Below, piece after piece: positions 8,407 to 19,100 of a stretch of DNA of 40,526 nucleotides. The DNA is from Candidatus Ornithospirochaeta stercorigallinarum. Lineage in GTDB: Bacteria; Spirochaetota; Spirochaetia; Sphaerochaetales; Sphaerochaetaceae. The stretch spans positions 1 to 40,526 of the forward strand of contig DVIF01000072.1 in assembly GCA_018711525.1 (NCBI GenBank), read 5' to 3'. The notes under the pieces were generated by a model, which saw nothing but the letters and a program-made list of their open reading frames with translations, had not been told where the DNA came from and did not search any database. A program made the translations under genes and the position numbers. Position 1 is the first letter of the stretch, and each line of letters opens with the position of its first letter.

Positions 8407-11313
8407 ATGTTGAAAATAGGAATTGATGTCGGCTCAACTACGATGAAAGTTGTCGCCATTGACGAGAATCTACAACCGATATACAGCGCCTATGAGCGCC
8501 ATTATTCAGAAATATTCAAGAGAGCGGCGAAGATGCTCTCAGATGCGTTAAATAAACTTGGAGACAAGGAAGTGGAGGTCTCCCTCTCAGGCTCCGCAGG
8601 TATGGGCCTGAGCGAGAAATCCGGAATACCTTTCGTACAGGAAGTGTATGCTACCCGTGTAGCAGTGAACAACTACATTCCGAATACCGATGCTGTCATT
8701 GAGCTTGGAGGAGAGGATGCTAAAATCCTCTTCTTGAAGAACGGACTGGAAGTAAGGATGAACGGATCCTGTGCTGGTGGAACCGGTGCATTCATCGACC
8801 AGATGGCAACACTGCTGGGAATCTCGATGAATGACATCGACCGTCTTGCAGATAAATCAACAGAGATATACACAATCGCATCACGATGCGGAGTATTTGC
8901 AAAATCGGACATCCAGCCTTTGATAAACCAGGGTGCACGCACGGAGGATATCGCGGCCTCCATCCTTGTAGCGGTCGTCAACCAGACGATTGCCGGGCTT
9001 GCCCAGGGAAGGAAGATCGAGGGCAATGTCGTATATCTCGGAGGACCGCTGACATTCATCAAGAATCTGAGAAAGCATTTTGATGAGGCTCTCAATACGA
9101 CGGGCATATGCCCTGAGAACTCTCTTTATTACGTCGCTCTAGGAACTGCACTCTCACCCGGAGGTAGGAAGACCACGCTCTCAGCCCTTATAGATGAGAT
9201 AGGCTCCCTCAAAGGTAGCGGCAACTATACAAAGCTTCCTGCCCTCTTCAAGGACAGGGCTGAGTATGAAAAGTTCATCTTAAGACACAGAAAGGCGACA
9301 GTGGAATCCACGAATCCCCTGACCTACCATGGAGAGGCCTATCTTGGAATAGATGCGGGAAGTACAACGATAAAGTGTGCGCTTATAGACATAAACGAGA
9401 AGATGCTTCTCTCCCGGTATTCCCCGAACAACGGAAACCCTGTCCAGGCGATTGCAAGCTTTCTCAATTCCGTCTATGACGAATACCCTGACATCATAAT
9501 CAGGGCAAGTGCCTCCACCGGATACGGAGAAGAGCTCTTGAAGACCGCATTCAACCTGGACTACGGCCTTGTAGAGACACAGGCGCACTTCCTTGGAGCA
9601 AAGCATTTCAAAAGTGATGTCGATTTCATCATAGATATCGGAGGACAGGATATAAAGTGCTTCAAGATCCGTGATGGAGCGATCGATGACATCTTCCTGA
9701 ATGAGGCATGCTCATCTGGATGCGGCTCATTCCTGCAGACATTCGCAAACGCACTTGGAAAATCGAGTCAGGAGTTCGCAGAGCTTGCAATAGATTCCAA
9801 GGCTCCTGTAGACCTTGGATCAAGATGCACCGTTTTCATGAACAGTTCTGTCAAACAGGCCCAGAAAGACGGGGCAAGCATAGAGGACATCTCTGCAGGA
9901 CTTGCTATAAGCGTAGTCAAGAATGCCCTTTACAAGGTCATCAGGGCTCAAAGCAAGGATGCCCTGGGAAAGAACATCGTAGTACAGGGTGGGACATTCT
10001 TAAACGATGCAGTGCTCAGGGCTTTTGAAATGGAACTTGAGAGAGAGGTCATAAGGCCTGAGATTGCAGGACTGATGGGAGCCTTCGGTGCCGCTTTGTA
10101 TGCAAAGAGGATGAAGGAGAGGGAAAAAACTCCATCTTCCATCATCTCTAAAGAAGAACTGAGGGAGCTGAATCCGAAACTCAGAAGCGTAAGATGCAAC
10201 GGTTGCAACAACCACTGTCTTCTAACAATCAATGATTTCGGCCTTTCCCGCCGTCTTATAAGCGGTAACAAATGTGAAAAACCGATTACAGGTGTGAAGA
10301 AAGCTGAAAGCGATGAATTCAATCTGTACATGTATAAGCAGGAGATTCTCAAGGGCTATATGGACAGAAGGCCGGAGAACAAAAGAGGCCGTATAGGACT
10401 GCCTCTTGCCCTTGGAATGTATGAGCTCCTGCCATTCTACCAGACACTCTTTGAGAACCTGGGATATGAGACTGTCGTATCCCCGTTCTCAGACAGGGAG
10501 CTCTACATCTCAGGACAGGCCTCCATACCATCGGATACCGTGTGCTTCCCTGCGAAACTCATGCATGGGGCGATAGAATACCTGAAAAAGCAGAAAGTGG
10601 ATATGATATTCATCCCTGCATCCTCATACAACGTTGATGAGGAGAAGGGAACGAATCATTTCAACTGCCCTGTCGTCGCCTATTACGGAGAGGTGATCAG
10701 AGCAAATCAGGACCTTGGAGGCATTCCCCTATACCTAGTATACCTCTCACTGGAGAGTCCCAAGTTCTTTACAAAGAGGATTGCCGAGACTTTCTCCTTA
10801 AAGAAGAAGGAAGTCATGAAAGCAACAGAAAAGGCTTTCGAAGCACTCAATGACTATCATAAGAAGGTGCTGAGGAAGGGAGAGGAGATAGTAGCGAAAG
10901 CCGAGGAGGAGAAAAGGCATATCATCGTACTCTCAGGCAGGCCATATCATGTGGACCCTGAGATCAACCACGGCATAGACCGCCTCCTTGTCTCCTTAGG
11001 AGCTGCTGTGATAACAGAAGACAGCATAAGCTATAAGGAAGAGAAGAAGAGCGTAGGCGTACTCAATCAATGGACATACCATGCAAGACTATACGATGCG
11101 GCACACTATATAGGGGACAGGAAGAACATGGATCTTGTCCAGCTCGTATCGTTCGGATGCGGACTGGATGCCGTCACAACCGATGAAGTAAGAGATATCC
11201 TAAGGGAAGAAGATAAGATATACACACAGATAAAGATTGATGAGATTACAAATCTCGGAGCTGTGAAGATCAGGCTCAGAAGCCTCTTTGCTGCAATGGA
11301 GATGAAAGAATAA
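8407..11313 (+). CDS. Acyl-CoA dehydratase activase with tandem BadF/BadG/BcrA/BcrD ASKHA ATPase domains plus DUF2229
   Basis: Two ATPase domains (IGIDVGSTTMKVV...NGSCAGGTGAFIDQM and LGIDAGSTTIKCA...EACSSGCGSFLQTFA), followed by a DUF2229-like region (RSVRCNGCNNHC..., PADTVCFPAKLMHG-like segment). Confidence 0.9.
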   Translation: MLKIGIDVGSTTMKVVAIDENLQPIYSAYERHYSEIFKRAAKMLSDALNKLGDKEVEVSLSGSAGMGLSEKSGIPFVQEVYATRVAVNNYIPNTDAVIELGGEDAKILFLKNGLEVRMNGSCAGGTGAFIDQMATLLGISMNDIDRLADKSTEIYTIASRCGVFAKSDIQPLINQGARTEDIAASILVAVVNQTIAGLAQGRKIEGNVVYLGGPLTFIKNLRKHFDEALNTTGICPENSLYYVALGTALSPGGRKTTLSALIDEIGSLKGSGNYTKLPALFKDRAEYEKFILRHRKATVESTNPLTYHGEAYLGIDAGSTTIKCALIDINEKMLLSRYSPNNGNPVQAIASFLNSVYDEYPDIIIRASASTGYGEELLKTAFNLDYGLVETQAHFLGAKHFKSDVDFIIDIGGQDIKCFKIRDGAIDDIFLNEACSSGCGSFLQTFANALGKSSQEFAELAIDSKAPVDLGSRCTVFMNSSVKQAQKDGASIEDISAGLAISVVKNALYKVIRAQSKDALGKNIVVQGGTFLNDAVLRAFEMELEREVIRPEIAGLMGAFGAALYAKRMKEREKTPSSIISKEELRELNPKLRSVRCNGCNNHCLLTINDFGLSRRLISGNKCEKPITGVKKAESDEFNLYMYKQEILKGYMDRRPENKRGRIGLPLALGMYELLPFYQTLFENLGYETVVSPFSDRELYISGQASIPSDTVCFPAKLMHGAIEYLKKQKVDMIFIPASSYNVDEEKGTNHFNCPVVAYYGEVIRANQDLGGIPLYLVYLSLESPKFFTKRIAETFSLKKKEVMKATEKAFEALNDYHKKVLRKGEEIVAKAEEEKRHIIVLSGRPYHVDPEINHGIDRLLVSLGAAVITEDSISYKEEKKSVGVLNQWTYHARLYDAAHYIGDRKNMDLVQLVSFGCGLDAVTTDEVRDILREEDKIYTQIKIDEITNLGAVKIRLRSLFAAMEMKE

Positions 11314-12572
11314 TGCCCCAGTTTACAAAAGAAATGAAACGGGACGGCTGGACGATAGTCATCCCGAACATGTCGGAGATACATTTCGATATAATCAAAA
11401 GGATTTTCGACAACTATGATTATAAGGTCCTGCTGCTTGAAAACAACGACCCTACCCTGATCGAAGAAGGACTGAAATACGTACATAATGATATGTGCTA
11501 CCCCTGTCTTCTTGTCATAGGACAGATGCTTGATGCTATTAAGCGAGGTCTTGTCGACAAAGACAGATGTGCACTTGCAATCAGCCAGACTGGAGGGGGA
11601 TGCCGTGCATCAAACTACTATTTCCTCCTTCTCAAGGCACTCAAGAGAGCAGGACTTGAGAACATCCCGGTGATTTCATTCAATCTTCAGGGAATGAATT
11701 CCAACCCGGGACTCAAGATCACCAAGGTTATGATCCTCCAGGCATTCACAGCACTCATCTACGGTGATATGCTGATGATGGTATCGAACCAGACAAGACC
11801 TTACGAGGTCAATAAAGGAGATACAGACCGCCTCGTAAGGAAATGGACGGATGAGCTGGGGAGAAGATATGCGAAGAACAGCGGCTATTTCGGTCGCCAT
11901 ATGAGGGAGAATCTCAATAAGATAAGCGATGACTTTGCAGCCATAGAGCAGAAGAGAGAGCCAAAGGTGAAAGTAGGCGTTGTCGGAGAGATATACATGA
12001 AGTACTCGCGCCTTGGAAACAACAACCTCAAGGATTTTCTTGAAAGCCAGGACTGCGAGGTGATGCTTCCTCCTATGCTGGGATTCGTTTTCTACGGATT
12101 TACAAACGGAATCCACGATGCAGAGTTCTATGGAGGGAGGAAGAAATACAGCTTCATCATAAAGAACATCGTAATGCCATATCTGGAGAAGTTCGAACGC
12201 TGGATGATAGAAGCCATAGAGAGACACGGAATCTTCCATCGCCCTGCCACATTCAAAGAACTTGAGCAATACGGAAGGAGCATGATAAGCCCCGGATGCA
12301 AGATGGGAGAAGGATGGCTGTTGACCGCAGAGATGGTTGAGCTTGTAGAGAAAGGCTATGGCAACATCGTATGCACACAGCCTTTCGGATGCCTGCCGAA
12401 CCACATCTGCGGCAAAGGAATGATCCGACCTATAAAAGAAAAATACCCCGATTCCAACATCGTCCCGATAGACTACGACCCGTCTGCGACGAAGGTCAAC
12501 CAGGAGAACAGGATCAAACTGATGCTCTCGATAGCGAGAGAGAATCTTGAAAAAGAGCAGAAAGTGAAATAA
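11313..12572 (+). CDS. 2-hydroxyacyl-CoA dehydratase-like protein, partner of the upstream activase
   Basis: NDMCYPCLLVIGQMLDAI, ISQTGGGCRASNYYFLLLKAL and QPFGCLPNHICGKGM cysteine motifs; TAATG coupling with the upstream gene. Confidence 0.87.
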   Translation: MPQFTKEMKRDGWTIVIPNMSEIHFDIIKRIFDNYDYKVLLLENNDPTLIEEGLKYVHNDMCYPCLLVIGQMLDAIKRGLVDKDRCALAISQTGGGCRASNYYFLLLKALKRAGLENIPVISFNLQGMNSNPGLKITKVMILQAFTALIYGDMLMMVSNQTRPYEVNKGDTDRLVRKWTDELGRRYAKNSGYFGRHMRENLNKISDDFAAIEQKREPKVKVGVVGEIYMKYSRLGNNNLKDFLESQDCEVMLPPMLGFVFYGFTNGIHDAEFYGGRKKYSFIIKNIVMPYLEKFERWMIEAIERHGIFHRPATFKELEQYGRSMISPGCKMGEGWLLTAEMVELVEKGYGNIVCTQPFGCLPNHICGKGMIRPIKEKYPDSNIVPIDYDPSATKVNQENRIKLMLSIARENLEKEQKVK

Positions 12573-12586
12573 GACGACACATTTTC

Positions 12587-12619
12587 ATCCAGAAGGGTTT
12601 CCTTCTGGATTTTCTTTTT
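12587..12619 (+). terminator. Intrinsic terminator
   Basis: ATCCAGAAGG-GTTT-CCTTCTGGAT-TTTCTTTTT, perfect 10-bp stem plus T-rich tail. Confidence 0.85.
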
Positions 12620-12679
12620 CAAATATTTCAAAAGAAACATGTATTCATATGCTAGAATTCATTTAAGGAGAAAAAGCAA

Positions 12680-13111
12680 ATGGATATCTGGCTCATCTGG
12701 TTCATAGCCGGTGCTGTTGCAGCCGTTCTTGAAATAGCAATACCAGGATTCTACATGCTCACAATCAGTGCAGCATGCATTGGTGGATGCATAGCGTCGT
12801 TGTTTTCGCTTTCCCTGGTATGGCAGATGGTTTTCGCCCTCGCCTTCCTTCTTGCTTTCGCCCTACTCTTAAGACCGCTTCTTTACAAAAGTAAAGGTGG
12901 CTACTCTTTAAATGACAAGATAATAGGAAAGACCGTAACAATTACGAAAGATGTAGTTCCTCCGGAAAAAGGAAGAGGAATGCTCTCGGGAGTTGAGTGG
13001 GCGATATCTTCAGCTGCGGAGATAAAGGCAGGGGAAAAAGCAGTTGTGGAATCTGTCGGAGGGGCTGTGCTTCATGTTAAAAAGATCAAGAAGGAGGAGA
13101 GAGGATGCTGA
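12680..13111 (+). CDS. NfeD family membrane protein
   Basis: MDIWLIWFIAGAVAAVLEIAIPGFYMLTISAACIGGCIASL..., TM segments plus C-terminal OB-like domain; directly upstream of stomatin. Confidence 0.82.
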   Translation: MDIWLIWFIAGAVAAVLEIAIPGFYMLTISAACIGGCIASLFSLSLVWQMVFALAFLLAFALLLRPLLYKSKGGYSLNDKIIGKTVTITKDVVPPEKGRGMLSGVEWAISSAAEIKAGEKAVVESVGGAVLHVKKIKKEERGC

Positions 13112-14076
13112 CAGCTATCATCGCATTAATCATCGTAGTCCTGGTTTTCCTGCTTGCAGGAATAAGAATAGTACCGCAGGGCATGACAATGGTCATCGAG
13201 CGTCTCGGCAAATACAGAAGAACGCTTGAGAGCGGGGTGAATATAATAATCCCGTTCTTTGACAGGCCCAGGGTCGTAAGCTGGGATATGCCTTCCCAGG
13301 ATGCGAAAAACAACAGAAGGAGGACGACCCATTGGATCGACCTCAGGGAACAGGTGTATGACTATCCCAAACAGGGAGTCATAACAAAGGACAATGTTAC
13401 GATCTCTATTGACGCCCTGCTCTATTTCCAGATAAACAATGCAGCTGATGCATGCTATGAGGTTGCCAATCTCACAAAAGCAATAGAGATGCTTACACAG
13501 ACGACACTGAGAAACGTCATAGGAAAGCTTACGCTCGATGAGTGTCTCACATCGAGGGATGATATCAACAAGGAGCTATGTCTGATTCTTGATGAGGCCA
13601 CCGACAAATGGGGAGTCAAGGTAAACAGGGTCGAGGTCAAGGATATCGATGTACCAGAATCGATAAGAAACCAGATGGAAAAACAGATGTCCGCTGAACG
13701 CGACCAGAGGGCCATGGTATCGATAGCAGAGGGAGAGAAGAAAGCGAAAATCCTCGAAGCGGAAGGTTTCAAAACATCGGAAATCAACAAAGCTGAGGGT
13801 GATAAACAGGCCTCGATTCTAAGAGCGGAAGGAGAGGCGGAGGCAATGAAACTCAGAGCAGAGGCGGAGGCTGCCGCACTTGAGAAGATAAAGCAAGTGT
13901 TCGGAACGAATGAAGAGTACTACGAATACCTGAAGGCAATAAGATATATCGATACGATGAAGGATGTCTTCGCAGGAAAAGATACAAAGACGATCTTCAT
14001 GCCATATGGGACAGAGAATGTATTTGCATCTTTGGGAGCGGTAGGAGAGATTCTGAAAGACAAAGCAAAGGAATGA
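13105..14076 (+). CDS. SPFH/stomatin-like (band 7) protein
   Basis: RIVPQGMTMVIERLGKYRRTLESGVNIIIPF, VEVKDIDVPESIRNQMEKQMSAERDQRA; 7-nt overlap (ATGCTGA) with the nfeD-like gene. Confidence 0.92.
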   Translation: MLTAIIALIIVVLVFLLAGIRIVPQGMTMVIERLGKYRRTLESGVNIIIPFFDRPRVVSWDMPSQDAKNNRRRTTHWIDLREQVYDYPKQGVITKDNVTISIDALLYFQINNAADACYEVANLTKAIEMLTQTTLRNVIGKLTLDECLTSRDDINKELCLILDEATDKWGVKVNRVEVKDIDVPESIRNQMEKQMSAERDQRAMVSIAEGEKKAKILEAEGFKTSEINKAEGDKQASILRAEGEAEAMKLRAEAEAAALEKIKQVFGTNEEYYEYLKAIRYIDTMKDVFAGKDTKTIFMPYGTENVFASLGAVGEILKDKAKE

Positions 14077-14080
14077 CAAA

Positions 14081-14100
14081 ACCGCTCATCCCTGAGCGGT
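14081..14100 (-). terminator. Hairpin between the stomatin gene and trpS; likely terminator for the trpS operon
   Basis: ACCGCTCA-TCCC-TGAGCGGT perfect stem; on the minus strand it is followed by TTTTG. Confidence 0.6.
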
Positions 14101-14106
14101 CATATG

Positions 14107-15093
14107 TCACATTACAACGTGCATCTTCTCCTTGATCTTAGCGATGTTCTCGTTTCCTATCGCATTGGCTTTCTTCGTGCCTTCGCTTACGATCTCCTTG
14201 ACCTCATCGATATGGCTTTCGTAGTATGCCCTCTTTTCCCTGATAGGATCCAGGATGCTGTTGAGCTTTTCTGCAAGGAGCTTCTTGCATGCCACACATC
14301 CGATCTGTGCGTTCTTACACATACTTGTGATGTTGGGACACTCTTCCGCATTGAATGCCTGATGGTATTTGTAGATTGTGCAGACATCGGGATTTCCCGG
14401 GATCTTGACACTGATCCTGTTTGTATCGGTCACCCCGCTCTTCACCTTTCTTACAATCTCCTCAGGGCTGTCTGAGAGATAGATTGCATTTCCAAGGCTC
14501 TTGCCCATCTTCGCATTACCATCAATTCCACAGAGCCTTCCGACTGAAGAAAGCTTGTATTCCGGCTCTACAATCTCCGTATGATAGAGATCATTGAACT
14601 TACGGACAATCTTACGTGTCATCTCGATATGAGGAATCTGGTCCTCTCCTACGGGAACGAGATGTGCATTGCAGAATGTGATATCAGCACTCTGGGATAC
14701 AGGATAGCCTAAGAAGCCGTATGTCATATCCTTGTAGCCGTAGTTCCTGGCCTCTGTCTTTATCGTAGGATTATGCGAAAGCTGGCTGACTGTGACAAGC
14801 ATGCTGTAGAACATGGTCAGCTCTGCAATCGAAGGAATCATCGACTGCTGTATGATTGTCGTCTTCTCCGGATCAAGACCTACGGACAGATTGTCTATAG
14901 CCACCTGATAGATTGAATCATGAATGAGCTCAGGATGCTCAAAATGCGTAGTCAGAGCCTGCACATCAGCGATGAGGATGAACTCCTCGTACTCGTCCTG
15001 AAGCTCCACCCTGCTTTTAAGCGAGCCCACATAATGGCCAAGGTGAAGGCGTCCTGTCGGCCTGTCCCCTGTAAGAATCCTTTTTTTCATCAC
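14107..15093 (-). CDS. trpS: Tryptophanyl-tRNA synthetase
   Basis: LTGDRPTGRLHLGHYVGSL (HIGH-type motif), KMGKSLGNAIYLSD (KMSKS-type). Confidence 0.95.
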   Translation of the reverse strand: MMKKRILTGDRPTGRLHLGHYVGSLKSRVELQDEYEEFILIADVQALTTHFEHPELIHDSIYQVAIDNLSVGLDPEKTTIIQQSMIPSIAELTMFYSMLVTVSQLSHNPTIKTEARNYGYKDMTYGFLGYPVSQSADITFCNAHLVPVGEDQIPHIEMTRKIVRKFNDLYHTEIVEPEYKLSSVGRLCGIDGNAKMGKSLGNAIYLSDSPEEIVRKVKSGVTDTNRISVKIPGNPDVCTIYKYHQAFNAEECPNITSMCKNAQIGCVACKKLLAEKLNSILDPIREKRAYYESHIDEVKEIVSEGTKKANAIGNENIAKIKEKMHVVM

Positions 15094-15287
15094 TTGCCCT
15101 CCGCACCTTTCTTATGGTCTGTGACATAGAATCCACTTCCATGGAACACGACCTCAGGAGCTTCAAAAACCCTCTTCGCCTGGGCCTTGCAGTCAGGACA
15201 GAGCTCAGGGTCATCAGCTTCATCATAGCTTTTAAAATCTTCAAAATGTTTTCCGCATCTCGTACATACGTAATCATAATACGGCAT
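15090..15287 (-). CDS. FmdB-family zinc ribbon protein
   Basis: MPYYDYVCTRCGKHFEDFKSYDEADDPELCPDCKAQAKRVFEAP. Confidence 0.85.
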   Translation of the reverse strand: MPYYDYVCTRCGKHFEDFKSYDEADDPELCPDCKAQAKRVFEAPEVVFHGSGFYVTDHKKGAEGK

Positions 15288-16160
15288 TTAAATCAAACCT
15301 CCTGAAAGAGACAGAGCCCTTTCCAGATAAAGATCGACTTCCTCCCTCGTCATCTTCCTGTCATTGATGTAGGAGCGGTTTCTCTCACATACAATCATAT
15401 CTGAGAGTGCTTTGAAATCGAGTTTTCCACCTTCCCTTCTTATCTCCTGCACAATCATGTTGCGCATGAGCGTCGTAAATGTCTTCGCATCCCTTTCATC
15501 TTTGAAATCGACTACAGAAGAAAGGAAGAATCCCTCATTCGTCTCATCAACTGTGATAAGGGCGTAGTTCATTCCACTGAGAACCGCGTATGGAAGCTCG
15601 AATCCAAGGTCCATCATGGTCTTCGGCTCGGATACATAGATGGAGAAAAGGTTCTCCGCCATATCTGATGCGAGCTCAGAAGGAATTAGAAGTGAACGGT
15701 TGTCCAGTGTCTTATCCTTTGCCTCCAAGTAGTCCCCTGTGGAGAACAGCAGGATCCCGGTCTCAGGAACACCGACAGAGATAGATCCATTCGAATAGTA
15801 TTTTACGCCATCTTCCTTGATCCTCTCAAAGCCGTCCATGTAGGAGATTGCAGTTGGAACAAGTATTTTACCGAAGTTCCCTTCAGCAGCCCCATAGATG
15901 GTCCAATCAGAAAGAGGCAGAGGATAGAGTGTGCTTCCCTCCGGATTCATGGCGACGCTTATGCGCTCACTTCTCTCCAGAATTGCATTCTCTGGAATAT
16001 CCAGGGAACTCTCTTTCAAGGAGCTGGCATCCATCGTCATTACCAGCTCCCCTGCATCCCCCATCGCCTGGAAGTAGTATTCACTGAGGAATGGGGAATG
16101 ATGCACACAGCCGGACAAAACCAAGATCGAGATGACTGTCAGGAATAAGTATCTTCTCAT
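15288..16160 (-). CDS. Predicted lipoprotein of unknown function
   Basis: MRRYLFLTVISILVLSGC signal peptide with LSGC lipobox; start overlaps the ileS stop (ATGA). Confidence 0.8.
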   Translation of the reverse strand: MRRYLFLTVISILVLSGCVHHSPFLSEYYFQAMGDAGELVMTMDASSLKESSLDIPENAILERSERISVAMNPEGSTLYPLPLSDWTIYGAAEGNFGKILVPTAISYMDGFERIKEDGVKYYSNGSISVGVPETGILLFSTGDYLEAKDKTLDNRSLLIPSELASDMAENLFSIYVSEPKTMMDLGFELPYAVLSGMNYALITVDETNEGFFLSSVVDFKDERDAKTFTTLMRNMIVQEIRREGGKLDFKALSDMIVCERNRSYINDRKMTREEVDLYLERALSLSGGLI

Positions 16161-19100
16161 ACCTTCTCTATCTTCACCTTCACCGGGGAATCGGCAATCT
16201 CTCCGCTCTTTCCGTCATTATCTTCGACTTCAAGGGAATCGGCGAGAGTCTCGTTCGCAATATATGAGGAGTATGCCTTCACAGCATCATCTATCCTGCC
16301 TTCCCCCTTTATCGCAACCTTGATATGATCGGAAACCTCAAATCCGGATTCCTTTCTCTCAGACTGGATGAAGCGTACGATATCCCTTGCGATTCCTTCG
16401 AGAAGAAGCTCCTCTGTGACATTGGTATCATAGCCGACAGTGATGCTTCCTTCATTAAGGACCTTCACATTCTCCTTCTCGCTTCTGTTTACGGCAAGGT
16501 CGTCACTTGTGATTTCGATGCTTCCAGCTGAGTATGTGACACTCTTTGACTTTCCATCAAGAATCGATGCGATATCATCATTGGTGAAGGTCTGGATGAT
16601 TGCGGCAACTTCCTTCATGTTCTTTCCAAGCCTTGAGCCAAGTGCCTTGAAGTTCGCCTTCGCCGAGTATGAGACAAGCTCCGTCTCATCGCTTTCGATA
16701 TGGACTTCTTTTACATTCAGCTCTTCCTTTATGATATCGATGTTGTTCTCAAGGATCTGCCTTTCATCTGCATTCCTGTCCACGATGAAGAAAGATGCAA
16801 GAGGCTGGCGGATCTTGAGGTTCGAGCTGCTTCTAAGAGCACGGCCCATCGTGATTGTCTGCATTACCAGGCTCATCTCCCTCTCAAGTGCCTCATCGCG
16901 CTCATCGCTTCTGTACTCAGGCCAATATGAGAGATGGATGGAAAGAGGCATGTCATCTGTCTTAAGGTTCTGGTAGACTTCTTCAGTGATGAAAGGAATA
17001 AGAGGACATGCCACCTGCATCACAGTCAAAAGGACCTTGTAGAGGGTATCGTATGCCGCCTTCTTATCCGCATCGTTCTCACTGCGCCAGAACCTTCTCC
17101 TGCTTCTCCTGATGTACCAGTTGTTGAGGTCATCTACGAATGAGACGACTGCATTACATGCACCCTGTACGTCATATGTGTCGAAAGAATGCTCCACATC
17201 ATGGATAAGGCGGTTGGTCGCGCTGATGATCCATCTGTCAAGAGGATTCTTCAGGTCCTTGTACTCGGTCTTTCCCGGCTCATAACCATCGATGTTCGCA
17301 TATGTTACGAAGAATGAATATGCATTCCAAAGAGGAATAAGGAGGTTCTTCAGGACATCCTTAACCATATCATCACTGAACTTGAGGTCCTCGGCCTTCA
17401 CAAGGCAGGAGTCGACAAGTGCAAAACGGAGAGCATCCGCTCCATACTGGTTGACCAGTTCCATCGGATCGGTATAGTTATGCTCGCTCTTGCTCATCTT
17501 CCTTCCATCGGAGGCAAGAACGATTCCAGATACGATGCAGTTGTAGAATGCAGGCTTCTCGAAGAGTGCGGCTGCAAGAACCGTAAGGGAATAGAACCAT
17601 CCCCTTGTCTGGTCAAGTCCTTCGTTGATGAAGTTCGCAGGGAAGATCCTCTTGAACCTCTCCTCGTTCTCAAATGGATAATGCTGCTGTGCATACGGCA
17701 TGCTTCCTGATTCAAACCAGCAGTCAAGGACATCGGGGATCCTCCTCATGGTACCCTTTCCGTCCGGGCTTGGCCATGTAAGGTTGTCCACATAGTGCTT
17801 ATGCAGGTCCTCGACCTTCTTTCCACACTTCTCTTCAAGCTCTGCACGACTTCCGATGACTTCGATGTAGTCAGAACCGTCGCACTTCCAGATTGGAATA
17901 GGATTGCCCCAGAAGCGGTTGCGGCTGATTGCCCAGTCCTTCGCTCCTTCCAGCCATTTTCCGAACCTTCCGTGCTTGATATGCTCAGGAACCCATGTAA
18001 TCTCCTCATTGGCCTCGAGCATGTGCTTCTTTATCTTCTGTACATCAACGAACCAGCAGCTCATGGCACGATAGATCAGCGGGCTGTGTGTCCTCCAGCA
18101 GAACGGGTATGAGTGAAGATAGTTCTCCCTCTTTACAAGTTTTCCATTCGCCTTAAGCCACTCGATAATGCTCTTGTCCGCATCCTTTACGAAGACTCCC
18201 TTCCAATCAGGGACCTCATCTGTGAAACGGCATGCCGAATCGATAGGACATACGGTAGGAATGCCTGTACCCTTGAGGACATTGTAATCGTCCTCTCCGA
18301 ATCCAGGAGCGGTATGTACGATGCCGCAACCATCTTCGGTGGTTACATAATCCCCGCAGACTACGATGAACGCACCCTGCTTCTTGAGGTCTGAAAAATA
18401 CGGGAAGAGAGGCTCATATGTCATGCCCTTCATCTCACTTCCCTTAAGCCTCTTGACGATTTTGCATCCCTTGCCGTCCTTGTAATACTTTCCAAGAAGC
18501 TTCTCAGCAAGATAATAGTACTCGCCACCCTCTTCATCCTGAACCTTGACATAGTCGATATCCGGGCCTACTGCGAGTGCGAGGTTCGACGGGAGTGTCC
18601 ATGGTGTGGTCGTCCATGCGAGGAAGTATGAGTCATCCTCACCGTCGACCTTGAATCTTACAGTGACTGCCGGATCGGTGACATCCTTATATCCTCCGAG
18701 GTTGACCTCCATGTTTGAAAGCGGACACTCCAGCTTCGGGGAGTACGGAAGGATGTTGAACCCCTCATAGATGTATCCCTTCTCATAGAGGGACTTGAAT
18801 ACCCACCACACACTCTCCATGAAGCTCGGATCCATCGTCTTGTAATCGTCATCGAAATCGACCCAGCGGCCCATGCGTGTGACGTATTCCCTCCACTCAT
18901 TGGTATACATCTGCACCTTTGAGCGGCATGTCTCATTGAATTTATCTACACCGTAGTCCATGATAGCCTGATGGCCATGGATATTCAGTTCATTCTCTAC
19001 TATACTTTCGATTGGAACGCCGTGGCAATCCCATCCGAAACGACGGATCACCCTCTTTCCTTTCATTGTCTGATAGCGTGGGATTGCATCCTTGATAGTC

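Noticed and set aside
11676-12404. 242-aa minus-strand ORF
   Set aside because: Fully antisense to the dehydratase-like gene, whose conserved Cys motifs explain the region.
15590-16087. Plus-strand ORFs within the lipoprotein gene (15590-15784 and 15848-16087)
   Set aside because: No RBS, Pro/Ser/Arg-rich, antisense to a clear lipobox protein.
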